Assembly (NCBI RefSeq): GCF_000149955.1
Contig: NC_030988.1
Location: forward strand, 5,243,710 to 5,307,709
Source: Fusarium oxysporum f. sp. lycopersici 4287
Taxonomy: Eukaryota > Ascomycota > Sordariomycetes > Hypocreales > Nectriaceae
Direction: 5' to 3'
DNA: 64,000 nt
The number at the start of each line of letters is the position of its first letter. Positions within the stretch are counted from its first letter, which is position 1. This document shows positions 29,990 to 40,667 of this stretch, in pieces. The notes below the pieces were generated by a model, which was not told the origin of the DNA, did not search any database, and saw only the letters and a program-made list of their open reading frames with translations. The position numbers and the translations under genes were made by a program.

Positions 29990-30706
29990 TTAACTGATAG
30001 CGATACGTTTTGACTCGTGCTTCTTAACCTTGGGGACCAGAATATTGAGGATGCCGTCCTTGAAGTTTGCAGTCACCGAGTCCTGATCGACCTGAGTCGG
30101 GAAGTTGAAGCTGCGAGAAAACTCGCCGACACTGCGCTCCGAGAGCCAGTACTTGGCCTTGTCAGACTTCTTGGTCTCGGGCATTTCCTTCTCAGTAGTC
30201 TCAGTGCCGGCATCACGTGAGGCGGACTTTTCTTCCCCCGCACTGGCCTTCTTGCTCTCGTCGCCACCCTCGGTAATGGCACCGCCCCTGCTAGTGCCCT
30301 CGATGAGGCCTGCAGGAGGAGTACCGGCAGTGTAAGTGCGCTCAGTCCTGCCACTGATGAGCATAGACTGGGGCTCGGTGAACTCGATGTGGACATCCTC
30401 CTTGTTGATGCCAGGGAGCTCGCCATGAAGCTCATATGCTTCCCCGGTCTCACGGACGTCGAATTTGGGCTGCCAGCTGGGCGTACCAGTGCGACGGCCG
30501 CTTACTCCCTGGCGAGAGTAGTTATCAAAGTCGTCTAAAAGACGGAAGAATGGAGTGAAAGAGGTATCGGAGTCGTAGAGGCTTCGCGGGAAGAAAGCCA
30601 TTTTGCGTGTTTGGTTGATAGTAGGCTTGAGACCGAGGTGCTTCAGGTTTCGTGAAAGTGTTCTAGGGAGAGTTGATTTACAACCGTGCAAAAGAAGTCT
30701 GCTCAT
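29990..30706 (-). CDS. hsp30: Small heat-shock protein, Hsp30/Hsp20 type
   Basis: 238 residues, one exon. The alpha-crystallin domain begins PKFDVRETGEAYELHGELPG and is split, as in fungal Hsp30, by a long Gly/Ser/Lys/Glu-rich insert (about residues 130-180). It resumes with VGEFSRSFNFP and ends LNILVPKVKKHE, with the I-x-[IV]-type C-terminal motif region. It acts as an ATP-independent holdase chaperone. The usual family start (MAFFPRSLYDSD) is the Met at residue 36. The extra 35 residues are Arg/Lys/Ser/Leu-rich with no acidic residue, like a mitochondrial presequence. Which start is used is open. A canonical heat-shock element lies 157 bp upstream of the outer ATG. Confidence 0.9.
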   Translation of the reverse strand: MSRLLLHGCKSTLPRTLSRNLKHLGLKPTINQTRKMAFFPRSLYDSDTSFTPFFRLLDDFDNYSRQGVSGRRTGTPSWQPKFDVRETGEAYELHGELPGINKEDVHIEFTEPQSMLISGRTERTYTAGTPPAGLIEGTSRGGAITEGGDESKKASAGEEKSASRDAGTETTEKEMPETKKSDKAKYWLSERSVGEFSRSFNFPTQVDQDSVTANFKDGILNILVPKVKKHESKRIAIS

Positions 30707-31217
30707 TTCATTATTATTGTTTGTTGAATGTGTTACGGAGAATAGAACGATTCGAGTTGATCAGGATGTGATACATTGCTTTATACTCGGTCGGTTGGTA
30801 GAGTGGACATCAGATCGAAGGTTCCTACGTCTTCGCAAAACTCAAAAACCTGGCAATGGCATTTCTAGAACGAACCTGAATAACCCAGTCCAGACATAAT
30901 AACGCATAAAAACTCATATATCGACGTGTTTGTTGTAATACTGACGTTTGCACTGGCCAATGAAAGGTCTTGAGTTTCCTGGTGGTGGTTGCGAGACATC
31001 ACATGACAGTTGTCGAAGATTCTGGCAGTTGCGTAATGAGATTCTTAGTACCCAGTTTGCCAACAACTCCAGGCCGAAATACCGTAGATACTCGTGAAAT
31101 TCAGCACGACTAGCGCGCGACTAATGCAAGCCAAGGGGCACTACTGTGGTGATCACTTCCTCATACAAATTACGTGTGTTGCTGAGTCAAAGTGGCGATT
31201 ATCAAACCTTATTGATA
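30707..31217. other. Promoter region of Hsp30 and flank of Fot1 relic
   Basis: No gene. Contains the heat-shock element at 30863-30870. Confidence 0.5.
30863..30870. promoter_or_regulatory. Heat-shock element TTCtaGAA
   Basis: ttctagaa followed by cgaac gives nTTCnnGAAn plus a third partial unit, the Hsf1 consensus, upstream of the Hsp30 start codon on the minus strand. Confidence 0.65.
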
Positions 31218-32110
31218 ACGTGCATGATAAGCGAATGTCGCGCCGAGCCGCACCCTCACGATTCCCTACCCAGCAAAATGAACCAAATCATCATCAATCG
31301 ACTCAAATTTATTATGATGTAATTCTTAAGATACTGCTACTTCTATCTGGCAACTTCGTGCGTTATGTACTGTCCTGCCGCAGACACCACATCGTCGTTG
31401 TTCTGACCCTGCCTTCCGCTTAAGACACCCATTACCGCGACTTTCTTCGTGTAGTTGCACATCAACATCATTTTGGCCCTGCAGATCTTGACCCTGACGG
31501 AGCATTAGGCTTCCTCCTTGCCTCAAACGTTTCTTCTTGACATGCCGACGCCGGCTAAGTGTCTCATTCTCCTCTCGAAGGATCTGCACTTCCGACTTGA
31601 ATAGGGCGATCTGATGCATAATTCCCCGTGCTCCTTTAGCAAACTGATCTATAGCATCCAATATAGAAGTTAGAGAGCTTCCTTTGTGTCTGGAGATTCG
31701 ATTCTTAATAAAGTCTAATTGTAAACTTTACAATGTAAAGTCGCCTCAATCAGACTATTTGGCGTCTTCGATACCCATCTGGGCCATTTCTTCCACAAAA
31801 CGCGTCGCGGGGGAAACCCTCGTGAATCTAGGCCAAGGACGAACTGGACTATTATATGCTCTTCTAGATCAGATAATCTCCGTGAGTCTGGGACAGAATC
31901 GCATCGCGATCGAATGCCGGTCTTTCGGTCACGGAGGGTACTCTATCCAACGTCATAAATACTTGCAGCGCGTCGGAGACTTGTTTTGGGTTATTCTAAA
32001 GGGCCTGAAGTGCAAGAAGAATTCTAGCTTCATTTGAAGGCTGTGGCATACAGGGATACTGGGTGGCTAGTAAGTATCTGATCATAGTATGAAATGACGT
32101 TTTTGGCCCA
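31218..32110 (-). mobile_element. Internally deleted Fot1-type element
   Basis: The left end (acgtgcatgataagcgaatg, after TA at 31216-31217) matches the Fot1-type termini. The right end is not found; homology to the 5' leader of the intact element (gatcagatactt) stops at about 32110. Only transposase ends are retained, see 31326-32049. Confidence 0.65.
31326..32049 (-). pseudogene. Fot1-type transposase with large internal deletion
   Basis: The ATG at 32049 and the first 90 or so codons are homologous to the start of the intact transposase at 8790. They contain stops, including a TAG in the segment that reads LQALQ in the intact copy. The sequence then jumps directly to the region encoding WVSKTP and runs to the CCHC knuckle CGVCGRTVHNARSC. 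About 320 codons, the entire catalytic core, are missing. This is the usual route to non-autonomous derivatives. Confidence 0.75.
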
Positions 32111-32626
32111 TTCAAAAGGGTGAAGTTTAATAGAGAAGTAGATGGTGCGGCGTATCGTAGCATCTACGAGAAGACCTAAAAGTTCTTCTCCGCAGAGCAT
32201 GAGTTTGTCAGAATGTAATCCGCTGGCATTATCCATACCTCGATCAATTCTGTTAAGGTTCTAACCCTCCAAGAGGACGGGTGAACTGGACAGGGTCGCC
32301 GTGGCTATAAAAAAGCAAAGAATAAATCAACCGGGTTCCCCCTACGCGTCCTTGGAGCAATGAACCAATAGGATTAAACCCCGCCATAGAATGTTCAAGC
32401 GGGTCACATTTTAAGGTTCATCATGTCAGACACTTGGCTTTTAATCACATTACCTTCTGCACAGTGCAGTAGTCCATCCATGTCAGCCCAACGAGAGACG
32501 ATGTCACCTCCTTTTCTTGTGGAAGCGTAGATAAAAATGCTAATTCCCGTTTCTTAGTTAAACTCTCTTGGACTCCGAGTCCTGGAATCAATGCGATACA
32601 AGCTTTACTGATCTTTCCATGTCAAA
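32111..32626. other. Intergenic upstream of membrane protein gene
   Basis: No gene recognised. A 68-residue minus-strand ORF at 32030-32236 has some protein character but overlaps the Fot1 relic and is not identified. Confidence 0.4.
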
Positions 32627-33926
32627 ATGGCTAGCCAACTCGAGTTATCAGACGTCGAGTTCATGACAAAAGGCTATCGGAACCGCACAATCCTTGTCTT
32701 TTCAATCTGCTTCCCTTTGGCTGGGTTAACCGTTTCTCTACGATTTTTTAGTCGTGTCTTGGCAAAGAATCCCTTCTGGTGGGATGACTGGCTATCGCTG
32801 ACTGGTCTGGTAAGTTATCCGCATGTTATCCCTATCGAGGGTTGCGAACTGATACGTCTTTGTCTTTTCAGTTCATGACGGGAGGTTTCTGCGCCTGTGT
32901 GTTGTCATGCCTCCCCAGCCTTGGTCTTCTTAGCGGCAAAGAGCCCATCACGAATGAACTCTTGAGCCATAACGCCAAAGGAGCATACGTCGCCGAGATG
33001 TTTTATTATTGCAATCAACTCAGTCTCAAGTTTTCTATTCTAATGTTTTACTGGAGAGTCTTTGCGTCATCAACCTACATCCGAAGGTCTATCTACTATA
33101 TTGGAGTGTGCATCCTTCTCTGGTTTACTTCCGCGGTCAGTGTTCACTCCTTTGTCGCCATTTCGATTTGTTGCAGCTGATAAAAGAACAGTTTATTGTC
33201 TCTGCTCTTCAATGCGTCCCAGTACACGCAAACTGGGATCCGATTGCGAAACAACGACCCGATGTAAAGTGCGTCGACTTGAATGGGTTTTTCTTTGGCA
33301 CTTCGATTCCGAATATTGTGGCCGATTTGGTTCTAGTTGTTCTACCGATTCCGCAAGTATTACAACTCAAGATTACACTCACCCAAAAATGTTTTGTGAT
33401 TCTGTTTTTCATACTCGGTGGCTTGTGAGTCCCCTTCATCTACAGATCATTGCTACCCACTGACTTTGTCGCAAGTGTTGTCATCACGTCCATCGTTCGA
33501 CTAGAATTAATTACCAAAGTCGACTTTGGAACTTTTGCCGTCAATTGGACAGTCGACAACTCAGTTCTATGGACCATTGTCGAAAATTGTTGCGGCGTTA
33601 TCAGCGTCTGTCTCCCCTCACTCCGACCCATCATTAGATTCATTCCATGGAAAGCCTTCCAGAACGCCTTTACACGCAGCTACGGTGCAAGCCACGAGTC
33701 CAAATTTCAATCAAAGCCAACAGCGAGAGCTGGTACGAATCTTTTTGAACGATCGCGCCAACGATCTCAATGGAGTCAGATTAAATCGACAAATGAGGGC
33801 CAGTCGGAGGGACATGCTGGGATTAGGAAGCACACGGAGATCGAAATCAGCTCAATTGAGATGGCTTCATTGTCGAACTCGAGTCAAGTGCGACTTGCAG
33901 GGGTCGAGGATAATTCCAAGCAGTGA
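32627..33926 (+). CDS. Rhodopsin-like (PTH11-related type) integral membrane protein
   Basis: Exons 32627-32809, 32872-33135, 33177-33424 and 33476-33926; introns of 62, 41 and 51 nt, all joins frame-consistent, 381 residues. Seven hydrophobic helices are expected; the family landmarks are the WWDDW motif after TM2 (NPFWWDDWLSL), a Cys-containing second loop (CVPVHANWDP) and the charged serine-rich tail after RPIIRFIPWKAF. This is the fungal rhodopsin-domain family that includes PTH11-like receptors. There is no CFEM domain. The 41-nt intron (donor GTCAGT) is unusually short and is the least certain splice. Ligand unknown. Confidence 0.75.
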
Positions 33927-34657
33927 TGGCTTGCAGTTTTTTGTTGGTGGACTGTAATATCAGAATCAGTATAGTAGAGCTTACATAATGGCAACAATTT
34001 CCAACAAATGAGAACCTGTTGTTTAACCTTGATGATTCCTGGTAGCACTGTGAAGAAATGCTGGCATTTGATCTCGTATAGCTATCCATGTCTCTTGGAA
34101 CCAACAGAAGAGAGATTGAAAGCCATCAGAAAGTGGTGTGTTATTGGTCTGTCCAACTTGCTGACAGCCCCACTGCAATCCCTGTTTCAGCTGCTGCAGA
34201 AGCTGCAGAAGACACTGTCCAACAAGAAGAGCACTGACGAACTCGTTTTCATGCAAGCATGAACTGGCCAATAACAGTTGGATTCAAGTCATGTCCAAGT
34301 CAGATAAACTCCACTCATCCCAATCTTTACGTTTCGTATATTCCTTGTCATAGTCCCAGCCATGAATTTTGGTCTCACTCTAAAGACTTATGCCATAATT
34401 GGATCACACCCTGGACGGTCTCTGAGGGGTCCTGGTCCAGGTAACCTAGAAGGGTCTGGGTCATCAAGAAGGATCCGGCTCAAGTACCTGTACAAATATG
34501 AAAGCCTCTTCGTCCGTTGCTTTTTCTACTCCCCACCTGCTCCCCTTGACTTTTTGTCCCGTTCCTCCCCATCTCCTCATTTCCACCTGTCGATCTCCGT
34601 GTCACTAACTTCACATTATTCGACGGTAAGAAGCAAGTTCACAGCCGAAACTCAAAG
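33927..34657. other. Intergenic, promoter of alpha/beta hydrolase
   Basis: Short ORFs on both strands at 34008-34271 overlap each other and are not recognised. The last 150 bases are pyrimidine-rich (ctccccatctcctc), typical of a fungal promoter/5' UTR. Confidence 0.45.
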
Positions 34658-35590
34658 ATGAAGGGTCTTTTCCTCCTCGCCAGCTTCTTCCATGCGCTTC
34701 AAGCGTCAGTCATCAGAAGCAAAATCGATACCTCGGCCACGGGCTGGCCGCTTGAGATTGGTCAAGTAAAGACCCAGGATGGGATCAAGCTCAATTATAC
34801 CCAGGCTGGTCCCTACGGTGGTCAGAATCTGCTGTTTATTCCGGGATGGCGACAAACTGCTGCGGAGTGGAAAAAGCAAGTCAAGTACTTTTCTGATTCT
34901 GGCTACCGCGTGACTGCGTATGATATGCGTGGCCATGGCGAGTCAGAGAAGCCTGACTTTGGTTATCGACTGAGTCGCTTTGGTGCCGATCTTAACGACG
35001 TCTTGACTACTCTCAACCTCCGGAACGTGAGCATCATTGCCCATTCTATGGGTTCATCTGTTACATGGGCTTTTTGGGACCAGTATCCTGAGGAGCGTCA
35101 ACGAGTCGACCATTTCGCCATCGTTGACCAGTCATCAGTTCTCGTTCGTGATCCCACATGGACAAAGCAGCAAGCTGATACATGGTCCGCTGCCCTCTTC
35201 ACACCAGAGCAGACCTACACCTTTGCTCATAATATGACCCTAGAGACCCCTCCTTTCGTCAAGTCAATGTTCTCTCCTCAGATTTCTGAAGCAGACTACA
35301 AGTGGGTGCTTTCAGAGAATAAAAAAATGAGCGATAAACATGCCGCCACATTGCTCATCAACCACGCTTTTGCCGACTGGCGTGATGTCCTGCCGCGCAT
35401 TGATATCCCGTCACTGGTCATCTCTGGTGATATTAGTGTTAATAATGCTTCGGGTATCGCCTGGGCTGCGTCTCAGATCCCTGGTGCGAAGAGCCGAACT
35501 TTTACAGCTAAGGAGAAGGGCAGCCACTTTATATTCTGGGAGAACCCCAAGCTATTTAATCAGATTATTGAAGAATTTATTACCTCTTGA
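34658..35590 (+). CDS. Secreted alpha/beta-hydrolase
   Basis: 310 residues, single exon, with an N-terminal signal peptide (MKGLFLLASFFHALQA). Classical alpha/beta-hydrolase order: oxyanion segment FIPGWRQT, YDMRGHGES, nucleophile elbow IIAHSMGSS (Ser near 130), acid ISGD (about 257) and KGSHFIFWENP (His near 290). The elbow has Ala in place of the first Gly of GxSxG. It resembles the haloperoxidase/esterase-like branch; the substrate cannot be inferred. Several Asn sequons fit passage through the secretory pathway. Confidence 0.85.
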   Translation: MKGLFLLASFFHALQASVIRSKIDTSATGWPLEIGQVKTQDGIKLNYTQAGPYGGQNLLFIPGWRQTAAEWKKQVKYFSDSGYRVTAYDMRGHGESEKPDFGYRLSRFGADLNDVLTTLNLRNVSIIAHSMGSSVTWAFWDQYPEERQRVDHFAIVDQSSVLVRDPTWTKQQADTWSAALFTPEQTYTFAHNMTLETPPFVKSMFSPQISEADYKWVLSENKKMSDKHAATLLINHAFADWRDVLPRIDIPSLVISGDISVNNASGIAWAASQIPGAKSRTFTAKEKGSHFIFWENPKLFNQIIEEFITS

Positions 35591-35878
35591 TGTACACACT
35601 AGGTTTAATAGCGCATGAAATTAATAACAAAGTTTTTATCCTAGTATGGTAGTTATTTTCTTCTATTACGTTGCTTCCCTAACTAATACGGTTATGTAAA
35701 AATAAAAATAAATTAACGTTAACGCCTCCCACCCATAAGTGCAACAAACCAGGGAATGCAACATTCACGTTTATACCTTAAATCCGGATTTACAAATAAT
35801 TCTCAGAAATCCGCGTCTAGGTCAAAACCGAAGAAATCTTATGCTTGTCGTGACTGTGTCGTCAGCCATTAAACATAA

Positions 35879-35910
<32 letters not shown>

Positions 35911-36058
35911 TTTTTTTCAAAAAAAAAAAAAAAAAAAAAAAAAAATTGGCTTCTGTGCTTGTGCCTGGAGGAACTACGAAGTAAGTTCCGAAAGGTTCCT
36001 TAAGGGACCGCAAGGTGGCTGCGCCTGGAGGATTCGTCGAGAGACGGAAGAAAAGACT
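35591..36058. other. Intergenic with poly(T)-C-poly(A) hairpin
   Basis: No gene. AT-leaning 3' flank followed by the 55-bp palindrome described separately and a short normal stretch up to the TA of the next transposon. Confidence 0.5.
35891..35945. repeat. Perfect T27-C-A27 inverted repeat
   Basis: 27 T, a single C, then 27 A: a perfect 55-bp palindrome that could extrude as a cruciform or arise by head-to-head joining of two poly(A) tails. Equal arm lengths are striking; a sequencing or assembly artefact is possible. Confidence 0.8.
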
Positions 36059-36060
36059 TA

Positions 36061-38253
36061 CCATGCAGTACCCACCTACCGACAAGCAAAAAAAAAGTTT
36101 CCCCATACAAACTGCTATTTTTCAAACCCCTCACAAAGAGTCACCAAAAATAGGAATAACAAGTTAATTGCAGTTGTCCAGTTCAGAATTGAATGTATTT
36201 TACTATTCTTTTGACCTCTTAACTGCGCGCCCTGCACGCGTGCGTGCGACAGGTAACTCTTCCGCCTCCGAATTTGAGCCCTCATTCTCTTCCACTCCTC
36301 CCACCTCGATCACTTCCTCAACAGCCTCTGTCTCTTCAGCTGCTTGATGTGGCTCTGAAATAACATCACCAGCCACTAGAGCCTCAGCTAGTGTCATGAA
36401 CTTCCTGTTGGGATTCGGTATCGCCTTTCTCTTCTTGCCTCTGCTCAACCGCCCGACTTCCTCCTCTACACTGGCTACTCTTGAGCTTAGGGACGCGATC
36501 TTTGACTCTTGCGCTTCAAATCCTTTTGATATCACAGAATACCGTCTTCTTGTTGAAGGGCTCTTGTTCTTCCACAGATCCTTGATGTGACGGCTGGTCT
36601 TTGGCGTATTATCAGAGTCGACTTGCCCGTCCCTGTGGCCGTCTGATGCAGGCGTCGATTCCTTCTTGTCTGGCTGAATCTCAGGATGCATGAGCGCTTT
36701 CCGTCGTGAAATCGGCCAGTTTCCAGTCACTCTCCAGCCCGAAAGGATGTTTTTCTTCGTCATACCCACTTCCCTAGCTTTCGCATAAGCCTTGATGAAG
36801 TTAACCTTATCCACCGGCGCAGAATCAAGTCAGGCTTGTTAGTTTTTGGAGTTCTTTGCGGTAAGCAGCTTTGGAGGCATTGAACACGCCATTGTCAAGT
36901 GGCTGTAGGCCGTGAGAGCAATGGGCTGGCAAGTAACAACAATAGACATTGTTCAAAAAGCACGTAGCCATCCACTCATCCTGGATTTAGTGTCAGCGGC
37001 ACTTTCGGTTCAGGAGGTTCAGGACAGGCAGATGCTCACAGATACATGGCTTCGATGACCATCTAATATAATAAGCCTTGCATCGGACTCATCTGCTGGT
37101 TGCGTTTGAGGCAGATAGACCTCCTTGAGCCACTCGACTGCAATATGGTTGTCCGTCCAGCCGTTGTCGGACGTGATATAATACCAGTCGGCGATTTTTC
37201 TGAACTCGTCTATAAACCACTGCTGCTGAAGCTCTTTGCCTTTAAAGATAATCCCAGGCTTCAGAAGACGGCCATCTGCGGTGACGGCTTCGATAAAGGT
37301 AGTCCAAGTGCGGGACTGCGAGCCCTTGAGGAAGGCCTTCCTCCTGGGATCGCTACTGCCAATAACCAAGGAATCCAAGCCTAGGTTTTTAGTGGATTAG
37401 TGAGGTTTGTAGCAAAAGTGGTCAATACTTACCAAAAACAGCCATGATACCGCCCTCGTCAACATTAACCGTGTTCTCCCGCTTGATCCAGCCATATTCG
37501 CTCTCCCTGATACCAAAGTACCCATTGACGGCCATTGGGGTAAAAGAATTGAACCTCGTAGCTTCCTGGCGTTTTCTCACCTTCGTCTCGATATCGGGAT
37601 GGCGTTTGATGAACCTAGCTATCCAGTGTACACCGATATGCCTTTCCCGGCCCTGCTGTCTCAAGAGGGCAGCGACGGTGGCGCGAACTTAACTGTGGGA
37701 AGGAGCATAGCCCAAAGCCTCTTGTCGAAGTATCCAGGTGACTAATCTGGACTCCTGCGACTTGGATAAAAGTTGAGAAGGTTGGGTGATCTCGGATCTT
37801 GACGGTAGGCCTCTTAACCTGTCAGAAAGAGTGGTTTGAGGCACGCCATTCTTCTGGGCAGCCTGGTTCTGGGAGAGGCCATTATCTGTGACATCCAGCA
37901 TAGCCTGGATAACATCCTCCTCCTCCGTATAAGATAATTGAGGCATGATTGAGGCGATGAAGGAAAGATGAGAAATAGAAAATTCTGGACGAAGCTTCGA
38001 GGAGGCTGGTTGATAAGGGAGGCATTTTGAGACATTTTATATTAGTTCCGTGCGACCACACCGCAAGCGTCACTGTGGGAACAAAGTGGAAATATTCAAT
38101 TCCATGCAATTCTTAATATAACAGACATTTTCTCATGAAAATATCTTTCATTTTGACAACGTACTCTATAAGTGAAATTGAGCATTTTGTATGGGGAAAT
38201 ATTTTTTTTGCTGTACGGTAGGTGGGTACGTACGGCAGGTGGGTACTGCATTG
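36061..38253 (-). mobile_element. Second pogo-family DNA transposon (2193 bp), inactivated
   Basis: TA flanks at 36059-36060 and 38254-38255. Termini start c[c/a]atgcagtacccacct and continue to tttccccatacaaa at both ends. The right end carries an extra tandem copy of gtacccacct[a/g]ccgtac relative to the left. One spliced transposase gene lies inside on the minus strand. Confidence 0.85.
36203..37946 (-). pseudogene. Pogo/CENP-B-type transposase with two introns and two disabling changes
   Basis: Reads from the ATG at 37946: Psq-type HTH (LSQNQAAQKNGVPQTTLSDR), CENP-B-type HTH (IGVHWIARFIKRHPD), then the DDE core with NVDEGG, IILDGHRSHVS and, after splicing, LQPLDNGVF. Introns at 37381-37432 (GTAAGT...CTAG) and 36981-37039 (GTGAGC...CCAG) restore frame. 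Two lesions exist: a TAA at 37689-37691 where homologous transposases have a Gln-type codon, and a one-nt frameshift near 36833 between the core and the C-terminal region. The C-terminus has a coiled coil and an acidic tail but no CCHC knuckle, unlike the Fot1 group here. Confidence 0.8.
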
Positions 38254-38255
38254 TA

Positions 38256-39639
38256 AAAATGTCAGGCCAAAAGTCTGGAATCGCCCCGCACCCCAACAGC
38301 ACCCCCGATCTCACCGCCTGACTTCACATTGCAATTGAAATAGAGGGAATTATCGTGATAGCTTCATTTATATATCATTTTAAAGCCCTGAATCAGGAGA
38401 TCAATATTTTGTATACCAACCACGCGCGCGCATGCAAGCGCGAAGCCTGTTTTCGGCAGACTTCGTGAGCTTCAAAATCAGGTAGTCCGGCAAGGCCTCC
38501 CACGCTTCTTGGATCCATTTAATCAGCAATTTCCTGTGAGCCTCGCTTTTGCCTAATTTGATATATTCTGGATGAATCCTTCGTAATTTAGCTTTTAAAG
38601 CCTTCCAGATATGTTCAATTGGGTTTAAATCAGGGGAATGTGCCGGCCAATTAATTGGAATAATGCCGTGTAAAAGCAACCAATCTATTGTAGCTTTGGC
38701 GATGTGCACACGGGCGTTGTCTTGCTGAAATAGCTCAAATTTATCGAGGAAAGGGAGGAGACCTTCTGTAAGAGCTTTCCTATATGACCAGCTGGAATAA
38801 CCTCCTTTTTTGGCCGCCGGATCCCTTATCATAGGGATAATATATGACCTATTAGTTCCAGCAATGGCTCCCCAGAACATGACCGACTGACAAGCCTTTC
38901 CGTGTGACTGAATGTTAACTAGGTCCTTCCTATATCTCTCATCAGGTCGGCGAAAGACCCAGCCGTCGGGATTGTTCGGTGCATTCTGTACAGTAACTTC
39001 GTCACTGAAGCAAATCTGTACGGCAAAGTCAGTGGTGATAGCTTCACTTTCAACTGACTTACCTGTATGTAATCGTCAAGATGACGGAGCCAAAACTCAC
39101 AGTATTTAAGCCTGGCTTTTGCATCTTCTTCTGACAGTTTAATCCGTCTTTTGACCGCCATTTACGGCGCCAATGGCTCTGTAGACGTCGTTTTAAGGTA
39201 CGGATTGAGACATCTAAACCAAGCTCAAGAACGTCATTCCAAGTGATCTTACGATGCCGATTAATAAATGAATTGATTCTTACAATCTGCAGCGCCGTAA
39301 GTTTCTTAGGACGCCATTTTCGTGCCCTAGATTGCAGTATTTCCTCTTCTTCCCAGCGTTTTTTGGTCTTTGATATTGTACCTTGCGTGGTGTTGAAGTT
39401 AGCCGCAACTATACGTTGAGATTTGCCGGCCCGTAACTCCGCCATTATTGCAGCTCTTTGGACCGGAGTAAATTCATGATTGAATTGGCGATTTCCGCTT
39501 ATTTCTGAGCCAAAAGAGCGCTCTTTAGAAGCCATCTTTCATCGAGATACTGCGTGTTAAAGTTGATGAGATGGTTGAGCTACCTTGGTGAGAAAGCGAG
39601 GGTCGAGCGGGGTGATTCCAGACTTTTGGCACGTGATTG
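38256..39639 (-). mobile_element. Tc1/mariner-type transposon, inactivated
   Basis: The inverted repeats share gccaaaagtctggaatc[g/a]cc near both ends (left about 38266-38284, right about 39611-39629). The outermost 12-13 bp match poorly. TA flanks at 38254-38255 and 39640-39641 are the likely target duplication. The left TA is also the right flank of the pogo element, so the two elements abut. Confidence 0.72.
38401..39535 (-). pseudogene. Tc1-type DD34E transposase with one intron and a frameshift
   Basis: The ATG at 39535 opens a paired HTH domain (FTPVQRAAIMAELRAGKSQR, VRINSFINRHRKITW). A one-nt loss near 39160 shifts the frame just before MAVKRRIKLSEEDAKARLKY. An intron at 39016-39062 (GTAAGT...ACAG) then joins to the catalytic domain. 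The triad is present: FSDEVTVQ, FQQDNARVH and PDLNPIEHIW, with 34 residues between the second Asp and the Glu (DD34E). The reading frame is otherwise open to 38401, so inactivation looks recent. Confidence 0.8.
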
Positions 39640-39641
39640 TA

Positions 39642-40665
39642 ATACTCGCGTGGCTGGTCTGTGAAGCAGGGCTGGGGCTAGCTACGTCAGATAGCGACGG
39701 AGCACTGGTACCAGTGCTACTACTGCCACCTTCAGAAGTGTCAGATGTATTGTGAGTCTCTTTCTTTTTTACTTCACGTTCGAAAAGTTCTTTTTGGCTG
39801 TGAAGCGGGTGTTGGGCTGTTATCTTGGGCCGCCTTGTCTAGCTCAGCCCTAGGATTATTCGTGACCTGCCTAGTGGATGTCGATACTTTCGGAGTGCTA
39901 GTTCCGTGGTTCAAAGTACCATCCCAGTGGCCGGGAAAGTTACTATCATAACGGCCACGATATTATATGCTGGACGGTATAACGAGCTCGCTGCTGTAGG
40001 CCTCCTTCTCTACATTTGCCTAGCCGTCCTTGTAAGACAATGGTTCGCTACTAACGTACACAAAGTTCTAGGCTCTGCAGTCATTCGACCTTCTACTTTG
40101 CGGCTGTGTACATAAAGTCTCCCCTCGGTGCTAGCAGCACAAGATGATATGCACTACCGTTTGCCAACTTGCCCAGTGGAACAGGTAGCTAGGCTGTGAA
40201 CCAGATATATGTGGCATGTCATTCATCACATGCTTCCAACCACTATCCTGCTGCCATTGAGCATTGGCATCAGTCAAAGAGCGCGGGTTCTTTTACCTCT
40301 CGCAACCTTTTCAGTTAGCGGTCTCGATCAATTTTGAAGGCTTCATAGTCAAAAGTTCAGTCAATTTGGATAATAATTGATGGCATGTGGTGCAGGAATG
40401 TCTCTGACTGCATTGCAATTACGCGTCGCGACGTTGGGGCACAAAACGATCTGTCAGTACCCACGTTAATCCGAGAACACTTTTTACCCCAGTAGAAAAT
40501 TTGACCATCATGAGGCCGATCAGGCGAACAAAAAGAAAGAAAGAAAGAACCGATAACCACCCGGCATTTCCCAGCCAGGATGAATTGTACTTGGACTTCT
40601 CCAACGTATCATATCATCTGCAAAGAAACCTGCAAGATGTTTCATCTAAAAGCCACAAAGAAGGT
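39642..40665. other. Spacer between Tc1 and Fot1 copies, no gene supported
   Basis: Two overlapping plus-strand ORFs (39745-39951 and 39906-40115) are hydrophobic and could be fragments of a membrane protein, but no family or splice structure is recognisable. Confidence 0.35.
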
Positions 40666-40667
40666 TA

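Noticed and set aside
30784..30845. tRNA-like D-arm (ggttggtagagtgg) in the Hsp30 promoter
   Set aside because: There is no matching T-arm (TTCGA consensus) or acceptor stem pairing at the right distance; only the D-loop-like string is present.
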